Source: Kuafuiihalomonas sp039024635
GTDB lineage: Bacteria; Myxococcota; Kuafuiibacteriia; Kuafuiibacteriales; Kuafuiibacteriaceae
Reading direction: 5' to 3'
Length of the DNA: 64,000 bases
Assembly (NCBI GenBank): GCA_039024635.1
Contig: JBCCQA010000017.1
Span: 1 to 64,000 of the forward strand
The translations under genes and the position numbers were made by a program. Numbering within the stretch: the first letter of the stretch is position 1; each line of letters begins with the position of its first letter. The notes beneath the pieces are model-generated. The model did not search any database and was not told the origin of the DNA. It saw only the letters and a program-made list of their open reading frames with translations. Positions 9,443-18,040 of this stretch are shown here, piece after piece.

Positions 9443-10225
9443 ATGACCCCAACGACCAACATTGCTCGCACTTTCATCATTGGCGACGGCCTCACCGTGA
9501 ACCGCTTGGGCTACGGCGCCATGCGGCTGACCGGCCAACCCGGAAACTTTGGACCCTACGCGGACTGGGAGGGGGGGCTGGCCTTGTTGCGCCGGGCTGC
9601 AGATCTGGGCGTCGACTTCTACGACAGCGCCTGGGCCTATGGCCCGCAAGCGGCTGACCGGATCGTCGGGGAGGCGCTCGAGGGCCTCAACGTAACCATC
9701 GCCACGAAAGGCGGCGTCGATAAGCCGGAGCCAGGTCGAATCGTTGTCGATGGCTCCCGCGATACACTGCATCGTCAAATAGATAAGGCTCTGACCAATC
9801 TACGGCGGAACCAGATTGACCTGTTCCAGCTTCACCGGGTGGATCCAAACACGCCGATTGAGGTGTCGGTTGCCGCGCTCGCCGAGGCCAAAGCCGATGG
9901 CCGGATCAAAGAAATCGGACTCTCCAACGTCACCCGCGAGCAGCTCGACCGTGCATTGAGGATCGCTGATATCGCGAGCGTCCAAAACCGCTTCAACATG
10001 AACGAGTCCGGTGATGGCGAGCTCGTCGACTACACGGCGGAGAAAGGCATCGCCTTCATTCCGTATGGTCCGCTCGGCGCGAGCCCCATGAGACCCGGCG
10101 CCAAGCTCGAGCCCAAAGACGCTCTACGCTGGTTGCTGCAGCGCTCACCAAACGTCGTCGTCATACCTGGGACGACCTCGAGCGCACACCTGGAAGAGAA
10201 CGTTGGCGCGTGCAGGACGCTGTGA
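9443..10225 (+). CDS. Aldo/keto reductase
   Basis: 260 residues from ATG 9443, chosen because AAGGAG lies 7-8 bp upstream; the frame is open further 5' but runs through the LysR promoter. The AKR tetrad is present: Asp and Tyr in DFYDSAWAYGP, Lys in IATKGG and His in FQLHRVD. NADPH-binding elements IPGTTSSAHLEEN are near the end. The protein stops at NVGACRTL, some 20 residues before most relatives; a -1 shift there would read on into a plausible tail, so the C-terminus may be eroded. It reduces aldehydes or ketones with NADPH; the substrate is unknown. It is divergent from the broken LysR gene. Confidence 0.85.
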   Translation: MTPTTNIARTFIIGDGLTVNRLGYGAMRLTGQPGNFGPYADWEGGLALLRRAADLGVDFYDSAWAYGPQAADRIVGEALEGLNVTIATKGGVDKPEPGRIVVDGSRDTLHRQIDKALTNLRRNQIDLFQLHRVDPNTPIEVSVAALAEAKADGRIKEIGLSNVTREQLDRALRIADIASVQNRFNMNESGDGELVDYTAEKGIAFIPYGPLGASPMRPGAKLEPKDALRWLLQRSPNVVVIPGTTSSAHLEENVGACRTL

Positions 10226-10348
10226 ATCCGAGGTCTCGACTGCGTGTCGGCACCGTCCGGTTCACCTAACGGAGGCCGCGAGAGCCATTGATACACCTTT
10301 TTGAAGCACGCCGCGCAACTCCTCGAGTAGGTGCCGGTTGGAGGGGGT

Positions 10349-11767
10349 ATGGCCGTTGTCTCTCGGGTACGAAGGTCTCCTGACTGGCCTTGGTCACTGG
10401 CCTGGGCTCTGCTTCTCTGGCTCCTCGCGTCGCCAGCAGCGGCCCTTCCGTCGGGCCCTAACCTGTTCTGCGAGTTCTATCCGGACTCGCCGACGTGTGG
10501 CGCCGGCACCACGAGCTGCGCCACGTGTCACCTGAGTCCCCCTACGCTCAACCCCTACGGGATCGATCTGAGCGAGATCCTGAGTCCCACCGTGGACGCC
10601 GAGGACTATGCTGTTCGGCTTCCTGTGGCGCTCTCCGAGGTCGAGCTCCTAGACAGCGATGGTGACGGCCTGCCGAATCTCGCCGAGATCGAAGCCGGTA
10701 GCGAGCCTGGAGATCCGGCCAGTCGGTCGGTGCCCAGGCAAGCTGGAGTATATGATCCACGCTTCGCCTATCGAAGGGTCAGTCTCGACGTGTGCGGAGA
10801 GGAGGTGGCCTCGGGCGAACTCGAAAGCATCTCAACGCCGAGCGAGGTGGTCAACAAGCTGCGAAGCTGCCTGAGCTCGGACTTCTGGGTGGGAGTTGAC
10901 GGAGAGCTGTGGAAGATCGCGTTTCCCAAAGTCAGGCCACGCGTTCCTTTTAGCCGCGTCGAGGGGGCCTTCGAACCTGATCTCAACCTCTTCGTTTACA
11001 CTCAGACCGGAGACCGTGATGCCCGGGAGCTGTTGACGGCTTCCTACGCCGTCGAGCGGGACGATCGAACGCCTCCCGTCTACCGAGCCCTCACGCCGAC
11101 CGGTCCACGGGCTCCGGACCCCAGCACCCGGGCGGGCATGCTGACTACGACCTGGTTTAACGCCTCCAACACGATGGGCCAGTCCATACCTCGGGTGACG
11201 GCGGCGCAGGCGTACCGCGCTTACCTGGGCTTCGATCTCTCGGTGCCCGAGGGACTCTTCGACCCCGAGGACGAGGAGGGCCAGCTTCTACATCTGGTCG
11301 ACTACGACGACAAGGGAGTCGATGCCGCGGACTGCGCTGTCTGCCACCGGACCTTGGATCCACTGGCCTACATGTTCAGCCGATACGCTGGCGCCGGAGA
11401 GACGAGGGTCTTCGGCGACGCCCGGCCGCGTCCCCCGCCTTCGGGACACTACGCGGAAAATCGAATGGAGTACTTCGTGGGCTACGATGGCGGCCAAGGG
11501 CTGCTCGATGTTCCAGAGACCGGAGCGCTCTTTGGTGTGTCCGGCTACACCCTGGTCGAATGGGCCCGAGCGGCCGCCGATAGTGATGCCTTCGCCCGGA
11601 ATCTCGTTCTGGACTATTGGCGGCATTTCATCGGTGGAGAGCCGACCCCGGACCGCTTGGGCGAGTTCAACCGGCTCTGGAGGTCCTTTATGAACGAACA
11701 TCGGTACCGCGTCGAGCTGATGCTCGAGGCTTTGGTTGTTACGGAGGCCTATGGTGTTCCGCGATAG
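10349..11767 (+). CDS. Secreted protein with two haem-c (CxxCH) motifs
   Basis: 472 residues from ATG 10349, which has GGAGGGGG just upstream. A signal peptide (SLAWALLLWLLASPAAALPS) is followed by CATCH near residue 55 and CAVCH near residue 330, two c-type haem attachment sites. Between them is a calcium-loop-like stretch DSDGDGLPNLAEIEAGSEPG. The rest resembles the large secreted cytochrome-like proteins that travel with DUF1501 proteins in Planctomycetes and Myxococcota. It is first in a three-gene operon. It probably acts in the periplasm or at the outer surface, in electron transfer or oxidative chemistry; the substrate is unknown. Confidence 0.72.
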   Translation: MAVVSRVRRSPDWPWSLAWALLLWLLASPAAALPSGPNLFCEFYPDSPTCGAGTTSCATCHLSPPTLNPYGIDLSEILSPTVDAEDYAVRLPVALSEVELLDSDGDGLPNLAEIEAGSEPGDPASRSVPRQAGVYDPRFAYRRVSLDVCGEEVASGELESISTPSEVVNKLRSCLSSDFWVGVDGELWKIAFPKVRPRVPFSRVEGAFEPDLNLFVYTQTGDRDARELLTASYAVERDDRTPPVYRALTPTGPRAPDPSTRAGMLTTTWFNASNTMGQSIPRVTAAQAYRAYLGFDLSVPEGLFDPEDEEGQLLHLVDYDDKGVDAADCAVCHRTLDPLAYMFSRYAGAGETRVFGDARPRPPPSGHYAENRMEYFVGYDGGQGLLDVPETGALFGVSGYTLVEWARAAADSDAFARNLVLDYWRHFIGGEPTPDRLGEFNRLWRSFMNEHRYRVELMLEALVVTEAYGVPR

Positions 11768-12398
11768 TCGGCCAAGCTGGATCAAGGGGCGACTCACAGC
11801 CGTGGTCGCGGTCGTCCTTGCAGTAGGCTGTTCGGCCGAGGCTGACTTGAGTCAGTCGGGAGGGACCGGGCGCTCAGTACCCGGTGATGAAGCGGACCTA
11901 GGGCCGGTCGATGCGGCTCAGCCTGGCGATCAGACAGCACTCGTCTCGGAGCTAAAGTCAAAGAGTGGGCGGCGCTACGTGAACAGCCTGGCAGCTGCCC
12001 TGGATCTCCCAGCCCAGACGCTGTGTCGCGAGCTGGGGGAGCTGGACTGCCTCGACGTCCATGGGATCTCGCTCCAGGAGGTCGAACCGCGGTTCCTCCG
12101 GGTTCAGTCCCCCATCAATGGGCTGGTTACAGGGGCGGTGGCTCTAGATCGAATCGCGATTCTCTCGTGCGATCGCCATGTCCGGAACCAAGGAGGGCCT
12201 CCGACGGACGATCCGTTTCAAAGACGAGAGGCCATAGACAGCTGGGCCCGTCGCCTCCTGCGGAGGGATGCGACTGAGCTAGAGCAGGAGAAGCTGGAAG
12301 CGCTGTACGAGGAGCTGCAGGGCGAGAGCGATGAGGCTCAATGGTCCACCGCGGTCTGCTTCATCTTCGCAACCCTGACTGAGAGCTTCCTCTACTAG
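11751..12398 (+). CDS. Lipoprotein of the haem-c/DUF1501 operon
   Basis: 215 residues from ATG 11751, overlapping the end of the preceding gene by 17 bp, which suggests translational coupling. The N-terminus is basic, then hydrophobic, ending in VLAVGC (lipobox). The mature protein is acidic and Ser/Gly-rich first, then helical with GRRYVNSLAAALDLPAQTLC and SWARRLLRRDATELEQEKLEALYEEL. The helical part resembles the short companion domains found next to DUF1501-type exported proteins. No enzyme motif is visible. Confidence 0.7.
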   Translation: MVFRDSRPSWIKGRLTAVVAVVLAVGCSAEADLSQSGGTGRSVPGDEADLGPVDAAQPGDQTALVSELKSKSGRRYVNSLAAALDLPAQTLCRELGELDCLDVHGISLQEVEPRFLRVQSPINGLVTGAVALDRIAILSCDRHVRNQGGPPTDDPFQRREAIDSWARRLLRRDATELEQEKLEALYEELQGESDEAQWSTAVCFIFATLTESFLY

Positions 12399-12407
12399 GA
12401 GACCACC

Positions 12408-13880
12408 ATGACTTCGAGAATGTCGAGACGTAGACTTCTAGGCTATTCGGCGGGCTTGGCCCTGGGGTCAGCTCATCTCGGGCGTCTCCGAGCGCAGCCT
12501 GTCGGAGACGAGCGGTTTCTGGTCGTTCTCACCGCCCACGGTGGGGCCTCTATCACCGATAGTTTCTTGGCCGTCAGTCGACAGGAGTGCGCCGCCGCTG
12601 GCGGCGATCCAAGCCGGCTCGTGGCCTTCGATCAGCATCCTGGAGTTGTACCCAGCGGCAACCGCTACGCGCTCGTACGACCAGTGCCCGGTACTCCGTT
12701 CCGGGCTACCGCCTGGCGCGGAAGCGTCAACTTTGGACAGGAGATCGAGAAGGCCGTCGACCTCTATCCGTTCGTGCAGAAGCACCACCGAGACATGCTC
12801 GTCCTTACCCAAACGGTCAGCAGCGTGAATCACGACACCGGCCAGGCTCGATCTGTGACGGGCGCAGGTGCTTTTCGGGGTCGGTCCATCCAGGAAGAGA
12901 TGGCCGTCCGGTACGGTGCGAGCCGGGTGCTTCCCAACGTCCTCCTGACCACCGGGTCCGGCTTCGTGCGACGGGGAAGAGATGTCCGTTTGGATCCACG
13001 CTTTGTGGGTGAGATCGTCCCCGACCCTCTGAGTTGGCCGATAGCGCTAGGCAGCGAAGGACTCCCCTTGAGTAGGGACCTGATTCGAAGAGCTAGGTCG
13101 ATTCGGGATGAGCTTCTCGAGCCTGAGACATCCTTCGCGAGGACCTTTGCCAACAGCCGAGAGAGAGAAAGATGGCTTAGGACGCGTCAGACCCGTCAGG
13201 CTGATCTCGAGAGTGCAGAGGTGACGCGGAAGCTCCTCCTGGGAGGGACCGTCCTGGGCGCAGCCCCAGAGGCCAGTCGCCTTCGAGAGGTCTTCCCCAC
13301 GATGGAGGAGGATCCGGTGGAGGCCCAGGCGGCCATGGCCTTTCTCCTCCTCAAGAACCGTTTCTCATCCTCGGTGACGCTTGGGCCTAACGCGACCGGG
13401 ATTACGGTTGGTTCGCCCAATGATCAGGATTTCTTGCGGCAGCTGTCCTTGAGCTTCGACTATTCCCATACGGACCACTTCTCGGGCCAGCTCTGGATGT
13501 GGGATCGGGTCCTCTTGCTTGCGGATCGTTTGATCGATCTTCTGAAGGCTGAGCCGCTCGACTCCGAGGGCCAGGAGTCGATGTGGGATCGAACTGTCAT
13601 GTATTTTGCCACGGAGTTCGGGCGTCAAAGGGGCCGTCCTCCCAACGCCCTGGAGTTCACATCGGGTCACGCCCTCAACAACGGGGTTCTGATGATGTCT
13701 CCCTTGCTGCGAGGCAATCAAGTCGTCGGAGGCGTCGACCCAGCCCGGATCGAGACGTATGGACCGGACTCGCAGAGTCACTACTCCGAAGTTCACGCTT
13801 ATGCGACTCTACTCGGGGCTCTGGACGTAGACACATCGGGAAGCGGACTCCCGGACATGAGCGCCCTGGTCCGAGGATGA
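12408..13880 (+). CDS. DUF1501-family exported protein (Tat signal)
   Basis: 490 residues. The N-terminus has a twin-arginine signal (SRRRLLGYSAGLALGSAHLG) ending near residue 30, so folded export is expected. The C-terminal half shows DUF1501 hallmarks: HTDHFSGQLWMWDR, VMYFATEFGRQ, SGHALNNGVLMMSPLLRGN and a VVGG turn. DUF1501 proteins have an alkaline-phosphatase/sulfatase-like fold, but their reaction is not established. It begins 9 bp after the lipoprotein gene and is the last gene of the operon. The three products probably work together outside the cytoplasm. Confidence 0.82.
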   Translation: MTSRMSRRRLLGYSAGLALGSAHLGRLRAQPVGDERFLVVLTAHGGASITDSFLAVSRQECAAAGGDPSRLVAFDQHPGVVPSGNRYALVRPVPGTPFRATAWRGSVNFGQEIEKAVDLYPFVQKHHRDMLVLTQTVSSVNHDTGQARSVTGAGAFRGRSIQEEMAVRYGASRVLPNVLLTTGSGFVRRGRDVRLDPRFVGEIVPDPLSWPIALGSEGLPLSRDLIRRARSIRDELLEPETSFARTFANSRERERWLRTRQTRQADLESAEVTRKLLLGGTVLGAAPEASRLREVFPTMEEDPVEAQAAMAFLLLKNRFSSSVTLGPNATGITVGSPNDQDFLRQLSLSFDYSHTDHFSGQLWMWDRVLLLADRLIDLLKAEPLDSEGQESMWDRTVMYFATEFGRQRGRPPNALEFTSGHALNNGVLMMSPLLRGNQVVGGVDPARIETYGPDSQSHYSEVHAYATLLGALDVDTSGSGLPDMSALVRG

Positions 13881-14225
13881 GATTGGTCTCGATTTAGATG
13901 GTCGTGCGTTCCGCCAGTCAGGTCAACGACAGCGAAACTACGCGATGGAGTGCCTCGTCGGCGAGGCTCAGTGAAGGGATGAAGAGGACACGGGCCGCGA
14001 CCCGACGCATGATACCAAGGGTTCGACGATGAGCTAGGGAGTCAAGCGTCTCCTCATCGGCTTTCCGTATGCGAACAACATGACGGGTCGAGACCATGCC
14101 CCTCGAAGAGGGACAGGCGGCGACGAACTTCATCGAGAAGGATCTGACGTCTGCTTCTGGCCGGCAGAACGAAGTCCGTGACGATCTGAGAATTATCTCG
14201 TCGCGTTCTGGCTCAGGTTCGCTCG
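13881..14225. other. Intergenic, nothing recognised
   Basis: About 345 bp after the DUF1501 operon. Short open frames on both strands lack gene-like composition and ribosome-binding sites. I see no clear hairpin with a T-run and no repeats. Confidence 0.5.
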
Positions 14226-14621
14226 ATGGGAATTCCGCGGGACCACATCGACATCGTTCGTGCTTTCAATCAGGAGCGCGTCGTCTACATCGTCGTCAAC
14301 TCCGACGACGGCGGAACGGGCGAGCTCTACCTAGGCGTACGACCAGACATCGAGAACGCGAACAAGGCCCTTGAGGCCGTTCGCCGAATCGACGTTGAGC
14401 CACCTTTCGACTCTGCCGAGGACTACTTGCGTCGGGGTCAACATTGGGCGATTCATGGAATGCCGCGTGGGTCCGAGCCTGCGACCTGCGTCCACATCGT
14501 CCTCGAGGACACGGTCGATGTGTTCGATGAAGAGTTCGCCGCCGCGGAGGTCAGTCTATTGGGGAGGCACACCGTACGACGGCTCCGTCAGCCTGCCGAG
14601 ACAAGCGTAGCTACCAGCTGA
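14226..14621 (+). CDS. Hypothetical small acidic protein
   Basis: 131 residues, starting MGIPRDHIDIVRAFNQERVV. An alternating pattern (VVYIVVNSDD, GELYLGVRP) followed by helices suggests a small alpha/beta fold, and the acidic stretch VLEDTVDVFDEEFAAAEV is near the end. No signal peptide, membrane helix or known motif. There is no good ribosome-binding site before the ATG, so the start is uncertain. It stands alone, convergent with CHAT module 1. Sequence quality suggests a real gene, but I do not recognise it. Confidence 0.55.
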   Translation: MGIPRDHIDIVRAFNQERVVYIVVNSDDGGTGELYLGVRPDIENANKALEAVRRIDVEPPFDSAEDYLRRGQHWAIHGMPRGSEPATCVHIVLEDTVDVFDEEFAAAEVSLLGRHTVRRLRQPAETSVATS

Positions 14622-14736
14622 CCTGTCCCAAGAAGCTCCAAGCTTGGAACGGTCTTGCCGGCGAGAGCCACCTCGTGTTGACCGTGATGATGTCGCGTGG
14701 CGACTGAGTGTGGTGTCGCCAGGTCGAGGGTCGCGC

Positions 14737-15141
14737 TCACACGTAGACTGCCGAGAAGACGACGGGCGTGCCAGCTACCGTCTCGGGTTCGACAGTCAGA
14801 AATCGCCCCGTTCCGGTTGGAAGACCCTCCACCGAGTCTGTGGCCCCACTCGTCGTGACTGACTTGATTTCGGTTCCATCAACTCGGACGATGAACTTTG
14901 CTTGGGCGGCCGCAGTCGTGCCGAGCCTCTTCCGAACGCCAAAGGCCAGGGTGACCGAAGTGGCGCTGTCCGGCACGGAAAGCCCATGCCCTGAAGGCAG
15001 CACGCTGACTCCGGGCTCGAAGTTCTCGATCCCCGTTCCAGGTCCAACCGATCCCGGGTCATCCAGGACGGTGTAGACCAGGCCATCGTCGCCCCCAGGG
15101 TCTGGGTCGACGGTTCCAGTGTAGATGTCCGATGCGTTCAA
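14737..15141 (-). CDS. Small beta-rich protein translationally coupled to the CHAT gene
   Basis: 134 residues from a TTG start whose bases overlap the TGA stop of the CHAT gene, with AGGAAGAGGG 3-4 bp upstream acting as ribosome-binding site inside the CHAT gene's end. The protein is Gly/Thr/Val-rich and probably all beta (SATSVTLAFGVRKRLGTTAA, AQAKFIVRVDGTEIKSVTTS), with no Cys, no signal peptide and no membrane helix. A gene overlapped with a caspase-like protease is a natural candidate for its substrate or cofactor; this is inference. The second CHAT module has no counterpart. Earlier starts inside the CHAT gene are possible but would encode non-homologous sequence. Confidence 0.65.
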   Translation of the reverse strand: MNASDIYTGTVDPDPGGDDGLVYTVLDDPGSVGPGTGIENFEPGVSVLPSGHGLSVPDSATSVTLAFGVRKRLGTTAAAQAKFIVRVDGTEIKSVTTSGATDSVEGLPTGTGRFLTVEPETVAGTPVVFSAVYV

Positions 15142-17852
15142 TTCCCTCTTCCTTCCGTGGTGAACACTACCATGTCCTCCAGCCAAGTCGGAACCTGACC
15201 GTTCTTCGCTTGCTTTGCTTGATGAAGTGCAAGACTGGGCGACGTGCCTTGAGCGAGTTCTGTCGAAAGCTCGCGAAAGAGCTTCGAACCTTCGTCGACC
15301 GGGATGGGGCCCAGGGCTGCTACGACTGTCCGAGCCCCGGCCCAAGCGAAAGCCTGGGGCAACGTCGCCTTTCGAACGCCATCGACTTCCGTACGGGCGC
15401 TTTGGCAGACCGCGAGAAAGACGGATGCGTCACTTCGCATCGTCTTCGACATGATCTCCGACGCATCCAGGCGGTAGTCTCCGTTTCGGTCTGGAGCCAG
15501 AGCGATGCTGGTACGCTCCTGACCGGCTCCATCGTCAACGCCATGGGCGAACACTAGAACTGTAGCCGATTCCGGTAGTCGGCTGAGGACTTCGCTCGGA
15601 GTGGCAGCCACGCCACTCAGTACAGCCGTCCCGCGACCACGCTCTGCCGGGTAGGGCGGCAAAGGTGCAAGCCGCGCATTGATTGGGGGGGTAGGGTCAA
15701 CGACCGAAAGGTTGATCCCGGACCCAGTTGCATCAACAACCGAAGCTCGGCGTGGGGAGAGAATGCTCCAAGGCAGCTTGAACGACGAGTCAGGAAGTCG
15801 GAGCCCGTCCGAGAGGGGAACAAGCCCCACTTCATCACAGCCCGCCAAAGAAGCTTCGACGACGTCCCAAGTGTCGACGACTTTGCTCGAGGAGCCGCGA
15901 TGAACCAGCATGATTGGGAGGCTTGCGTCTGAGAAAACGAGACAGTCCCTCAGGTCGAGTCCGAGCGCGGCTGCAGCTCCAGCTGCGGCCTCCGCGGGGG
16001 ACTTGGCTCGGAGACTCTCTAGCGCAATCACGCGAGCGGTCTCCAACCTGGACTCTCGTGCATACTCTTGGTCTCTGCCTTCGGGAATCGACCGCAGTCG
16101 CTCCAGCGTTTCTTGTGTCGTCCCGGCATCCAGCCCGAGACGAAAGAGCTGTCGCTCCAACTCGAAGGCACTTCGGTCCATCTCAGACAAGGCGGCTTCG
16201 TTGAGCCGGTCTTCAATCGCAGTATACCACCACGCCCTTAGGTCTTCAGGAGGAGGGCGAGGCGTCAGCTTTCGCACTTCCGATAGCATCCGAAGGCTCC
16301 AGACCTTTGGGCAGCTGTCCGACGACCTAACGATACGAAGCAGTTCATTGTGATCGCCCTGAAGCGCGGCGATGGTTGCCAGTACATCGCGTGGACTAGC
16401 TTTGGTTCCACATGAGTCGCTCCTCAGAATCGCCTCTGTTGCGAAGTCGCGCGCTTCCGCGAGTCTTCCATCGGCCAGTGCAAGTCTGGCCTCCAGCTGG
16501 AAATAGAATCGGGCACGGGTCCATGACAGTTGATTGGACCTGGCAGAGATATCTCTGATCAGTTGTCGAGACAGATCCAGCCTACGGAGCTCATCTGCGT
16601 AGTGGGCGAGCCAAAGGGCAAAGCCCGCGCGTCGGTACAGAGGTTTGGCTTTGTGGGCAACGTCCAGGAACTCGTCCCAGTGCGCTTCAAGTTCGCCATC
16701 CAGGAAGGCTCGCTTCATGCGGAGCTTGGCCGCGAGAACCTCTAGCCATGTGTCTCCCCGGTCTCTCGCGTGCTGTTCGACCGTTGCGGAAGCAGTCAAT
16801 GGTCGACGAGACCGAACCAGAGCACCTATGGCCATGCTGTGCGCATTCAGGCCCTCGGCTTCGGACGATAGCTCCAGGAGCCCTTCTCTCGAAGGCTCAG
16901 CTAGGCTCGTTCGATAGCGTACGGCAAGGGCAACGTAGGGCGCGCTGTCCAGTAGGCGAAGCGTGGTTTTCTGTTCCCCCCGCAGCACCGCTGCTTGCTC
17001 GGACGGTAGCAAAGCTATCGAGGGGTCGAGAAGCCCGAGTTCGTAAGGGCTTCGGGCCGAACGGACGGCATCGTACAGGTAGAGGCGCAGCTCTCCCGGG
17101 AACCTCTTCGCTAGCTCAGCAGGAAAGGGCGTTTGGTTCAGAATGAGCTCCTGACCCGCTTGCCGAGCCTCTTTGAACATCTGACCTTCCTGGTCTAGCG
17201 CGCCTTGGAGGATCTCTGCTCGCCCTTGGGCCTCCTGCGCGATGACGGGATCACTTTCGGCGATTGCGACTTTCCGGAAAGACTCGGCCGCGAGGGCTCT
17301 GAGCGCCAATGCCTCCTGAACGACAGCGAGGTTCCAAAGCTCAAGCGGAGTCTCGTTCTTAGCCTGCGTCAAAGCCACCCGGTGGACCTTCTGCCGCGCC
17401 CCGCGGTTCAACAGAGCTTGGAGAGACTCCTCACCTGCATTGACGTCCTCGGAAAGCCAGATCGCCGGCGTCTGTGGCCCGGAGCTCACGGGCTCTCTCC
17501 AATCCAGGGATAAACTTGCTCCGAGCGGGAGGCGCTCAGCTGGTCGAGCCCCCAGCGGCTCGTTGTCGTATCGAGTATGGATACTGGAAACTAGAGCTCC
17601 GATTGCGAATAGGACGCTCAGGGCCGCCATGAGGTGCCAGGGTCGGGGCCAAGCCAGAGCACCATGGACCGCCGACTCGTTCTGTGACTGAGCCCGGCTA
17701 GAAAGGTGGGCCTCCAAGACGGCAAAGTCTGAGAGAAGCACCTGCAGCTCCGGCTCGTCGGCGACGCGGCGACGCAAGGTCTTCTCTTCCTCGTCCGAGA
17801 GTTCCCCTCGGAGGAAACGAGCTACGAGCTCTTTGTCCCCATCGTGCGCCAA
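15138..17852 (-). CDS. CHAT-domain membrane protein, copy 1 (anti-sigma-like N-terminus, repeats, CHAT)
   Basis: 904 residues from a TTG start. Residues ~1-50 resemble the helical N-terminus of anti-sigma/zinc-finger-type proteins (LVARFLRGELSDEEE, RVADEPELQVLLSDFAVLEA) but lack the metal ligands. One membrane helix follows (~75-92). Residues ~140-600 are alpha-helical, repeat-like and TPR-like. Residues ~640-904 form a CHAT caspase-like domain with catalytic His770 (LVFAHGVDDG) and Cys816 (VFLAVCQSAR). CHAT proteins are cysteine peptidases used in signalling and in gasdermin- or Csx29-type defence. Here the topology predicts a membrane-anchored protease. It is divergent from a kinase-like gene and paralogous to 55209-57926 along its whole length. 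Confidence 0.87.
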   Translation of the reverse strand: MAHDGDKELVARFLRGELSDEEEKTLRRRVADEPELQVLLSDFAVLEAHLSSRAQSQNESAVHGALAWPRPWHLMAALSVLFAIGALVSSIHTRYDNEPLGARPAERLPLGASLSLDWREPVSSGPQTPAIWLSEDVNAGEESLQALLNRGARQKVHRVALTQAKNETPLELWNLAVVQEALALRALAAESFRKVAIAESDPVIAQEAQGRAEILQGALDQEGQMFKEARQAGQELILNQTPFPAELAKRFPGELRLYLYDAVRSARSPYELGLLDPSIALLPSEQAAVLRGEQKTTLRLLDSAPYVALAVRYRTSLAEPSREGLLELSSEAEGLNAHSMAIGALVRSRRPLTASATVEQHARDRGDTWLEVLAAKLRMKRAFLDGELEAHWDEFLDVAHKAKPLYRRAGFALWLAHYADELRRLDLSRQLIRDISARSNQLSWTRARFYFQLEARLALADGRLAEARDFATEAILRSDSCGTKASPRDVLATIAALQGDHNELLRIVRSSDSCPKVWSLRMLSEVRKLTPRPPPEDLRAWWYTAIEDRLNEAALSEMDRSAFELERQLFRLGLDAGTTQETLERLRSIPEGRDQEYARESRLETARVIALESLRAKSPAEAAAGAAAALGLDLRDCLVFSDASLPIMLVHRGSSSKVVDTWDVVEASLAGCDEVGLVPLSDGLRLPDSSFKLPWSILSPRRASVVDATGSGINLSVVDPTPPINARLAPLPPYPAERGRGTAVLSGVAATPSEVLSRLPESATVLVFAHGVDDGAGQERTSIALAPDRNGDYRLDASEIMSKTMRSDASVFLAVCQSARTEVDGVRKATLPQAFAWAGARTVVAALGPIPVDEGSKLFRELSTELAQGTSPSLALHQAKQAKNGQVPTWLEDMVVFTTEGRGN

Positions 17853-17954
17853 CTGAACGGTGAGACTTCATCGTGCCGACTAAATCAAGAAGGAGTCTTG
17901 GGCGGGCTAGGAAGGCTGTCCCAGAGGCTAGGTAGGGGACGCCGCGGCGCCCTT

Positions 17955-18022
17955 GAAGGGCCCTTCTCCGGCTCCGAGCCACCTCCCAGAACCCTGAAGG
18001 GACCCTTGCGCGAACTGCGCAA
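17955..18022. promoter_or_regulatory. Divergent promoter dyads of CHAT module 1
   Basis: Three dyads occur within 68 bp: a perfect 12-bp palindrome GAAGGGCCCTTC (17955-17966), AAGGG-A-CCCTT (17997-18007) and TTGCGC-5nt-GCGCAA (18006-18022). The stretch AGGGACC followed by CTTGCGC ends 29 nt before the kinase start. The same element at the same distance is found in CHAT module 2. It is probably an operator or promoter region controlling both divergent genes. Confidence 0.55.
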
Positions 18023-18040
18023 CACCGTCATGTAGCACGG

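Noticed and set aside
13918..14133. 71-codon minus-strand frame after the DUF1501 operon
   Set aside because: No ribosome-binding site, no conserved features and odd composition.
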